From the NCBI GenBank assembly GCA_002780205.1, contig PEVQ01000225.1, forward strand, positions 1,707 through 7,982: DNA of 6,276 nt, read 5' to 3'. The notes below the pieces were generated by a model that saw only the letters and a program-made list of their open reading frames with translations, searched no databases and was not told where the DNA came from. Positions 1 through 4,043 of the stretch are shown one piece after another. A program made the position numbers and the translations under genes. Source of the DNA: Elusimicrobia bacterium CG06_land_8_20_14_3_00_38_11 (GTDB lineage Bacteria > Elusimicrobiota > UBA8919). Positions within the stretch are counted from its first letter, which is position 1; every line of letters starts with the position of its first letter.

Positions 1-1366
1 CCCCGATAAATGATTCCGCAACTTTTTCAAGACGCTCTATTCTTTTCAGATAATGTTCAATCGTTTCACGTCTTGCACCGGGCCGGGCGGCGGAAATGGC
101 ATCCGCGGCCTGTAAAATAAACGCCTCAACGGACTCCGGCTGCGCTATCCCTTCGTGATGCGCCAAAATCGCATTTATCATTTTCGGCGATTCCCCGTAC
201 TGCTTTGCTATATCGGCGGACATTTGATGATGAGTTCCCTCTACATCCCTGTCAACCGCTTTTCCTATATCGTGAAGAAGTCCCGCTTTTTTGCAGAAAC
301 GGACATCGGCGCCTAATTCCGCAGCGAGATAACCGGCAATATTTGCAACCTCAAGCGTATGAGACAGTTGATTTTGCCCGTAGGATGTCCTGTATTTCAA
401 TTTGCCGATAAGTTTTATGATTTCCGGATTGAGATTTGTAATTCCGACCTCCAATGCCGCATCCTCGCCGACCGATTTTATTTTTTCATCCATTTCTTTT
501 TTAACCTGATTGGCAACCTCTTCAATTCTTGCAGGATGAATTCTTCCGTCGGCCATCAACCTTTCCAGTGAAATTTTTGCAATCTCGCGGCGAACTCCGT
601 CAAAACTTGAAAGCGTGATGGTATCCGGCGTATCGTCAATAATTAAATCAACGCCCGTTGCCTGTTCAAAAGCGCGAATGTTTCTCCCCTCACGGCCTAT
701 AATTCTTCCCTTCATATCATCATTCGGAAGCGGCACTGCGGATACCGTTATTTCCTGAGTGTAAGTATTGGCGCTGTGCTGAATTGCAACCGCAATAATT
801 TCTTTCGCCTTTTTCGCAGCCGTTTCCCTCGCCTCCTGCTCAAGTTTTTTTATTAGTATTACGGCATCCTTTTTTGCTTCCTCTTCCATCGTTTTGAGCA
901 GGATTTTTTTTGCTTCATCTGCCGTCATCTGTGAAATTTTTTCAAGTATTTTTTTCTGTTCATCTTTCTGCTGATTGACTTTTACAAGTTCCAGTTCTAC
1001 AATTTTTGATTTTGAGGTAAGTTCATCATTTTTCTTGTTAACATCCCGTTCTTTTTTTTCTACGATTTCAAACCGTTTGTCAAGATTTTCCTCTTTTTGA
1101 AGAAGCCGCCTCTCAAGATTTGAAAGTTCCTGTCGTCTTATTTTCGTCTGTGTCTCGAATTCCTGGCGGTGGCGATGCATCTCCTCCTTTGCAGCAAGTT
1201 CCCCTTCTCTTTTTTTCACCTGGACGGTTTTTTCAGCATCGCTTATAATTTTTTTTGCAATTGACTCAGATGACTTCAAACTTTGCCTGGCTACGATAAC
1301 TCTTATAAAATATCCGACTGCAACAGATATACCCGCAACCGATAAAATCAATAAAATATTATCCAT
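1..1366 (-). CDS. rny: Ribonuclease Y (partial, C-terminus outside the window)
   Basis: RNase Y is a membrane-anchored endoribonuclease that starts decay of mRNAs and matures some transcripts. I translated 455 uninterrupted codons. Residues 1-25 form a hydrophobic N-terminal anchor (start MDNILLILSVAG), followed by a long Lys/Glu-rich coiled coil to about residue 190. The KH RNA-binding domain has the GxxG loop IGREGRN at 223-229. The HD domain carries H336, the HD pair H365-D366 in LLHDIGKAVD, HH at 379-380, HH at 403-404, and D422 in QAADAIS, so the metal ligands look intact. The family is usually about 510-520 residues, so roughly 60 are missing off the window edge. The start at 1366 is preferred because AGGGGG (1379-1374) lies 7 nt upstream; a nearer ATG at 1371 is in another frame. 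It follows the folate gene in the same direction across a 114-nt repeat-filled spacer. Identity is certain from domain order and motifs; the function is inferred from the family. Confidence 0.97.
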   Translation of the reverse strand, partial: MDNILLILSVAGISVAVGYFIRVIVARQSLKSSESIAKKIISDAEKTVQVKKREGELAAKEEMHRHRQEFETQTKIRRQELSNLERRLLQKEENLDKRFEIVEKKERDVNKKNDELTSKSKIVELELVKVNQQKDEQKKILEKISQMTADEAKKILLKTMEEEAKKDAVILIKKLEQEARETAAKKAKEIIAVAIQHSANTYTQEITVSAVPLPNDDMKGRIIGREGRNIRAFEQATGVDLIIDDTPDTITLSSFDGVRREIAKISLERLMADGRIHPARIEEVANQVKKEMDEKIKSVGEDAALEVGITNLNPEIIKLIGKLKYRTSYGQNQLSHTLEVANIAGYLAAELGADVRFCKKAGLLHDIGKAVDRDVEGTHHQMSADIAKQYGESPKMINAILAHHEGIAQPESVEAFILQAADAISAARPGARRETIEHYLKRIERLEKVAESFIG

Positions 1367-1393
1367 CTCATTGCCCCCTATTCGCTTCGCTAA

Positions 1394-1503
1394 CACACGA
1401 ATAACATATCACGAATGTTATTACGAATTATCACGAATAAATTATTGCTGTTATTCGTGTCTTGTTCGTAATGTTTGCCTTTATTCGTGTGCTTCTATTC
1501 GCG
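1394..1503. repeat. Palindromic cluster of CACGAATAA-type repeats
   Basis: The spacer between fau and rny is filled by short related copies. On the plus strand CACGAATAA occurs at 1396-1404 and 1432-1440, CACGAATG at 1410-1417 and ACGAATTA at 1423-1430. After a centre at 1441-1450 the motif is inverted: TTATTCGTG at 1451-1459 and 1481-1489, TTCGTAAT at 1465-1472 and TATTCGCG at 1496-1503. The 11-mer CACACGAATAA (1394-1404) is exactly inverted at 1481-1491, and 1421-1440 pairs imperfectly with 1451-1471, giving one long stem-loop. The right arm runs into fau and supplies its stop codon. There is no T-tract, so it is not a standard terminator. Its origin and role are unknown. Confidence 0.8.
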
Positions 1504-2056
1504 CTTTTCTAAAAATATTTTTTTCCGTAATTACCAAATCCATCGGAACATCAAATTTTCCCGCCGGTATTTTTTTTACAATTTGAAAACTGTGGGCAAG
1601 ACCTATTTTTTTTGCTTTTTGAGTTTTCAAAAATCGGTCAAAATATCCTTTGCCGAAACCGATGCGGTTGCAGTTTTTATCAAACGCAACGCCGGGCACG
1701 ATTATGACATCAAAATCCGCCGGCCGAAGACGGCATTCCATAGTCACTTTTGGTTCCAAAATACCGAATTTTCCCAAAACCAGCTCTTTCAGATTTTCAA
1801 TTTGAACCGGAACAATTTTACCTTTTAAAATCTTCGGCAAAAAAACCTGCTTTTTTAATTTAAGCGATTTTTCAATCATCTTTTCCGTGCTAACTTCATT
1901 ACCGAAAGATGAGTAAAACATCACCTTTTTTGCCCGACGAAACTCTTCCATCCGGAAAAGTTTTTTAAGAATTTTGCGGCTGTTTGAATCAACCGTTTTA
2001 CTATCAAGTCCTTTTCGGATTTCAATTATCTTTTTTCTTATTTTATTTTTTTTCAT
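1481..2056 (-). CDS. fau: 5-formyltetrahydrofolate cyclo-ligase
   Basis: This 191-residue protein belongs to the 5-FCL/MTHFS family (also called ygfA). The family converts 5-formyl-THF plus ATP to 5,10-methenyl-THF in the cytoplasm, recycling a stored or inhibitory folate. The length is normal for the family. A basic N-terminus (KIRKKIIEIRK, 5-15) is followed by the conserved FYSSFGNEVST (47-57), GILEP (98-102), VPGVAFD (120-126) and the signature RIGFGKGYFDRFL (131-143), which forms the nucleotide/substrate loop; VPMDLVITE is at 170-178. The start at 2056 fits the family N-terminus, but only a weak GGA precedes it. The last codons (EAHE plus TAA) lie inside a CACGAATAA repeat copy, so the extreme C-terminus is repeat-derived. 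The 6S RNA next to 5-FCL is a classic pairing; here rarA separates them. It is probably co-transcribed with rarA and rny, since I see no convincing promoter in either flanking spacer. Confidence 0.95.
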   Translation of the reverse strand: MKKNKIRKKIIEIRKGLDSKTVDSNSRKILKKLFRMEEFRRAKKVMFYSSFGNEVSTEKMIEKSLKLKKQVFLPKILKGKIVPVQIENLKELVLGKFGILEPKVTMECRLRPADFDVIIVPGVAFDKNCNRIGFGKGYFDRFLKTQKAKKIGLAHSFQIVKKIPAGKFDVPMDLVITEKNIFRKARIEAHE

Positions 2057-2063
2057 TCCAATT

Positions 2064-2093
2064 TAGCCACAGATTGACACGGATTAACACAGA
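2064..2093 (+). repeat. CACAGATT/CACGGATT short repeat, copy 1
   Basis: Three roughly 10-nt units follow one another: CCACAGATT, GACACGGATT and AACACAGA. The stretch 2076-2093 matches the minus strand of 3263-3279 at 17 positions with one single-base gap. The two copies are therefore inverted relative to each other and flank rarA. It lies just upstream of the fau start and leaves little room for a ribosome binding site. Confidence 0.75.
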
Positions 2094-2095
2094 AA

Positions 2096-2165
2096 TGTCA
2101 TTCTGAGCCGAAGGCGAAGAATCCCAGTGCTAAAGACGAGACCCTTCGTTTCACTCAGGGTGACA
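2096..2165. repeat. Imperfect inverted-repeat element (TGTCATTCTGAG...CTCAGGGTGACA)
   Basis: This is a 70-bp element with terminal arms TGTCATTCTGAG (2096-2107) and CTCAGGGTGACA (2154-2165). They match at 10 of 12 positions after reverse complementing, and GAAGG/CCTTC-type pairing continues inward. I recognise this form as a widespread non-coding dispersed repeat in many bacterial genomes; it encodes nothing. It could fold as a stem-loop in the rarA-fau transcript. No flanking target-site duplication is evident, so I cannot say it was inserted by a transposase. Confidence 0.75.
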
Positions 2166-2175
2166 CTTCGTGTCA
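2161..2175. repeat. Perfect 6-bp hairpin overlapping the rarA stop codon
   Basis: TGACAC, TTC, GTGTCA reads as a perfect 6-bp stem with a 3-nt loop. Its left arm is the end of the 2096-2165 element, and its right arm contains the TGA stop of rarA (2175-2173). No T-run follows on the minus strand, so a terminator function is not supported, although it may shield the 3' end of the rarA message. Confidence 0.6.
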
Positions 2176-3285
2176 TTTATTCTTTAATTCTTCCGGCACA
2201 TCAATAATTTTTTCTTTTTCTATTTTTTCCGTGCTTTCCTCTATCTTATCAATTGCTTCCCGTGATTTTTTGGCTCTTGACAGATAAATCGTTAACTGTG
2301 AAAGCGTAATTTTTGATTCCGGCATCCCTACAAATTCAACAACTTTAAGGGCGGAAGATGCCAGAATCAAAGCCGACGGGTCAGCGTTGCCCACATCTTC
2401 ACTTGCAAAAATTACAAGACGCCTTATAATAAACCGCGGATCCTCGCCGGCAGAAAGCATTTTTGCAAGCCAGTAAAGAGCGTCATCCGTATTTCCGGAA
2501 CGCATGGATTTTATAAACGCTGAAATCGTGTCATAATGTCCGTCGCCTTTTTTATCATAATTAACATTTTTTTTCTGTATTGATTCCTCGGCGACAGATA
2601 CTGTAAAATCAATAAATCCGTTTCTGTTTTTGTCAGAAGTTGAATAACCTATTTCAACCGCATTCAAAAGCCGTCTTGCATCGCCTTCGCTGTATTTTAT
2701 TAGATGATTTTCAGCTTCCTTATCAAAATTTATTTTTAATTTGCATGCAACTCTATCAAGAATTTTTTTTAATTCGTCGGCGGTTAATTTTTTGAATTCA
2801 AAAACCATTGAGCGTGACAAAAGGGCGGAGTTTATGTAAAAATATGGGTTTCCCGTCGTAATCCCAATCATTATTATTGTTCCTTTTTCAACCGACGGCA
2901 GAAGACAGTCCTGCTGTGATTTATTGAAATGATGAATTTCATCAACCAAAAGAATAGTTTTTTTTTCTCTGTTTTCCGCAGAGGAAACAATTTTTCTCAA
3001 TTCGTCCACACCGCTTGTCACCGCATTTATCTCACAAAAACTTGCTTCTGTTTTATCCGCTATAATTTTTGCAAGCGCCGACTTGCCGCAACCGGAAGGT
3101 CCGTGGAATATCACCGATGACAAATTATCGGAATCAATCGCCCTTCTTAAAAGTTTGCCTTCTGCCAAAATATGTTTTTGACCGACAAATTCATCAAGTG
3201 TTTTGGGACGCATCCTTGCTGCAAGCGGCTCTTTTTGAGAAATATTTTTCTTCTGAAACAAATCTGTGTAATCCGTGTCTTTCAT
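2173..3285 (-). CDS. rarA: RarA/MgsA-type AAA+ ATPase, short at the C-terminus
   Basis: RarA (MgsA, Mgs1/WRNIP1 family) is a clamp-loader-like AAA+ ATPase that acts at stalled replication forks. The N-terminal hallmark PLAARMRPKTLDEFVGQ (20-36) is followed by Walker A GPSGCGKS (62-69), Walker B ILLVDEIH (111-118, D115-E116), sensor 1 GITTGNP (141-147), the arginine finger in LLSRS (155-159, R159) and sensor 2 GDARRLL (201-207). The C-terminal tetramerisation region is recognisable at ALYWLAKML (269-277), ASEDVGNADP (294-303) and VEFVGMPE (316-323). I start it at 3285 (370 residues) because family similarity begins at once; the open frame up to 3426 is 6S RNA. No good ribosome binding site is visible, and the ATG lies in a CACGGAT repeat. 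Most homologues are about 430-450 residues and continue past VPEEL; here the frame stops at a repeat. The Glu normally seen in TTENP of sensor 1 is Gly145. Confidence 0.93.
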   Translation of the reverse strand: MKDTDYTDLFQKKNISQKEPLAARMRPKTLDEFVGQKHILAEGKLLRRAIDSDNLSSVIFHGPSGCGKSALAKIIADKTEASFCEINAVTSGVDELRKIVSSAENREKKTILLVDEIHHFNKSQQDCLLPSVEKGTIIMIGITTGNPYFYINSALLSRSMVFEFKKLTADELKKILDRVACKLKINFDKEAENHLIKYSEGDARRLLNAVEIGYSTSDKNRNGFIDFTVSVAEESIQKKNVNYDKKGDGHYDTISAFIKSMRSGNTDDALYWLAKMLSAGEDPRFIIRRLVIFASEDVGNADPSALILASSALKVVEFVGMPESKITLSQLTIYLSRAKKSREAIDKIEESTEKIEKEKIIDVPEELKNK

Positions 3286-3298
3286 CCGTGTAATTTGT
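3258..3298 (-). repeat. CACAGATT/CACGGATT short repeat, copy 2, spanning the rarA start
   Basis: On the minus strand the units ATTACACGGAT, GACACGGATT and ACACAGATT occur in series. They belong to the same family as 2064-2093, but in opposite orientation. The rarA ATG (3285-3283) and its first eight or so codons (MKDTDYTD) are made of this repeat. It begins a few bases after the T-tract of the 6S RNA gene. Confidence 0.7.
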
Positions 3299-3301
3299 GC
3301 T

Positions 3302-3320
3302 AAAAAAAATCCCCGCAATG
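3302..3320 (-). terminator. 3' end of 6S RNA: closing-stem strand plus T8 tract
   Basis: The minus strand reads CATTGCGGGG (3320-3311), an A, then eight T residues (3309-3302). The GC-rich strand pairs with the 5' end of the 6S RNA instead of with a local partner, so the whole RNA acts as the terminator stem. Some read-through into rarA, which starts 17 nt later, is likely because rarA has no visible promoter of its own. Confidence 0.6.
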
Positions 3321-3456
3321 CCGTGAGAACAAAAAGTTTGAAGCACTTTTTACTAAGTGGGTATCCCGTCCTTATAACCGAAATTACAAGGAACTTGGAT
3401 TCCCTATATTGTGCTTGTAGGCTCAAAACAGTTCGTTCAACACCAACACCGCAGGG
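3303..3456 (-). ncRNA. ssrS: 6S RNA
   Basis: 6S RNA binds the housekeeping RNA polymerase holoenzyme by imitating an open promoter. No gene was called here from protein homology; the structure can be read by hand. A closing stem pairs CCCTGCGGTG (3456-3447) with CATTGCGGGG (3320-3311), 10 pairs including G-U. A large open central bubble follows, containing GAGCC (3424-3420), which matches the E. coli 6S sequence at its product-RNA start. The upper arm is AAGCAC/GTGCTT (3416-3411 with 3346-3341), then GGGAATCC with GGGATACCC, then a 10-bp stem (3392-3383 with 3378-3369) capped by a UUCG tetraloop. The length of about 154 nt, the T8 3' end and the location directly after zapA and upstream of 5-FCL all fit the family. 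The exact ends are inferred. No covariance search was possible. Confidence 0.88.
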
Positions 3457-3461
3457 AAAAT

Positions 3462-3490
3462 ATTATCGCGTATGAGACGCTGCATCCAGA
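3462..3490 (-). promoter_or_regulatory. Probable 6S RNA promoter inside the zapA 3' end
   Basis: GATAAT (3467-3462) matches the TATAAT -10 box at 5 of 6 positions and overlaps the zapA stop codon. Transcription starting 6-7 nt later would begin at 3456-3455, exactly where the 6S closing stem starts. The -35 region is poor: only TCTGGA (3490-3485) stands at the right spacing, and TTTACA (3496-3491) is 23 nt away. The RNA could also be produced by processing of a zapB-zapA read-through transcript. Confidence 0.5.
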
Positions 3491-3753
3491 TGTAAAATTA
3501 ACTCATCCACATTTCTGTCTAACTCCGTTTCGATATTTTCTTTTTCTTCTTTTAACTTGAAAATTTCCTCCGCCAGTATTAAAAGACCGACGCTAAGTAT
3601 TTTTGTGGTATCCTGTGTGTTCTGTTCTTTGCCTACTTCCTGCAACTTTTTATTCACATATTCAACAAGTTGATTTACAAAAAGGGGCTCCGTATCCGTT
3701 TCCAGTTCATGGACACTATTCAGTATTTTAACAGAGACCCTTTCTTTTGCCAT
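3463..3753 (-). CDS. zapA: Cell division protein ZapA
   Basis: ZapA binds FtsZ filaments in the cytoplasm and promotes their bundling into the Z-ring. The 96-residue length is typical. The N-terminal globular part starts with VSVKILNS (6-13) and contains the family-like helix VNQLVEYVNKKLQEV (26-40). Then comes VGLLILAEEIFKLKEEKENI (55-74), which matches the ZapA hydrophobic helix leading into the C-terminal dimerising coiled coil. The ATG at 3753 overlaps the stop of the upstream coiled-coil gene (TAATG), indicating translational coupling; GAGAGGG about 10 nt upstream is a plausible ribosome binding site. The gene ends 7 nt before the 6S RNA, the usual zapA-ssrS order. Length, domain pattern and context agree, although ZapA sequences are divergent. 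Confidence 0.9.
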   Translation of the reverse strand: MAKERVSVKILNSVHELETDTEPLFVNQLVEYVNKKLQEVGKEQNTQDTTKILSVGLLILAEEIFKLKEEKENIETELDRNVDELILHLDAASHTR

Positions 3754-3992
3754 TAGATTTTCGCCCTCTCTATGTTTTCTAAAATATTTTTAATTCTGCT
3801 TTTTACTATATCCCTTTCTTTTACAAATTTTCTTGCCATCTTATTTTCCTCCTCGGAAATTCTAACCTTTGTAAGCAAATCCTCGTTTGTTTCCGCTAAT
3901 TTCTTGTTCTCCTTATGAAGTTCGCTCATCACAACGGAAACATTTTTAATTTTCTCTTTTAATATACCAATTTTTCTGCTGACCTTTTCCAT
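3753..3992 (-). CDS. Small ZapB-like coiled-coil protein
   Basis: This 79-residue, highly charged protein looks like one continuous alpha-helical coiled coil with heptad-spaced Ile/Leu/Val, for example IGILKEKIKNV and LHKENKKLAETNEDLL. It has no signal peptide or membrane segment. It ends with KERDIVKSRIKNILENIE, resembling the ER..V+.RI..LL..LE ending of small ZapB-like proteins encoded directly before zapA in several bacterial groups. ZapB works with ZapA to stabilise the Z-ring, so a division role is the natural inference, but coiled coils match each other by composition and the assignment is tentative. Its stop overlaps the zapA start by one base. A near-consensus promoter sits immediately upstream. 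The ribosome binding sequence GGAAGG (4000-3995) is only 2 nt from the ATG, unusually close; no better in-frame start is apparent. Confidence 0.7.
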   Translation of the reverse strand: MEKVSRKIGILKEKIKNVSVVMSELHKENKKLAETNEDLLTKVRISEEENKMARKFVKERDIVKSRIKNILENIERAKI

Positions 3993-4006
3993 TGCCTTCC
4001 GTAAAA

Positions 4007-4035
4007 AGTATATAAATAATATTTGTTTTTGTCAA
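4007..4035 (-). promoter_or_regulatory. Near-consensus sigma-70 promoter for zapB-zapA(-ssrS)
   Basis: TTGACA (4035-4030) is a perfect -35 box, followed by a 17-nt AT-rich spacer and the -10 box TATACT (4012-4007), 5 of 6 to consensus. The predicted start at about 4001-3999 leaves only 7-9 nt before the ATG at 3992. The 51-nt gap after pheT contains nothing else and no terminator hairpin. The division and 6S genes therefore probably have their own transcription start as well as any read-through from pheT. Confidence 0.8.
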
Positions 4036-4043
4036 GTGAAAAA

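Noticed and set aside
1369..1371. Alternative ATG close to the rny start
   Set aside because: It is in a different frame and only 2 nt from the ribosome binding sequence; the ATG at 1366 opens the RNase Y frame with 7-nt spacing.
1394..1503. CACGAATAA cluster as a CRISPR array or intrinsic terminator
   Set aside because: Units are under 12 bp with irregular short gaps and inverted orientation, unlike CRISPR; the stem is AT-rich and lacks a T-tract, unlike a terminator.
1475..1828. 117-codon open frame on the plus strand
   Set aside because: It is antisense to the cyclo-ligase gene, Phe-rich from complementary Lys codons, and has no recognisable domain.
2096..2165. TGTCATTCTGAG element as a transposase-borne insertion sequence or attachment site
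   Set aside because: It is only 70 bp, has no coding capacity, and I see no target-site duplication or integrase nearby.
3286..3426. 47-codon upstream extension of rarA
   Set aside because: It has no family similarity, and the bases are accounted for by the 6S RNA arm and tail and by a dispersed repeat; RarA homology begins right after the 3285 start.
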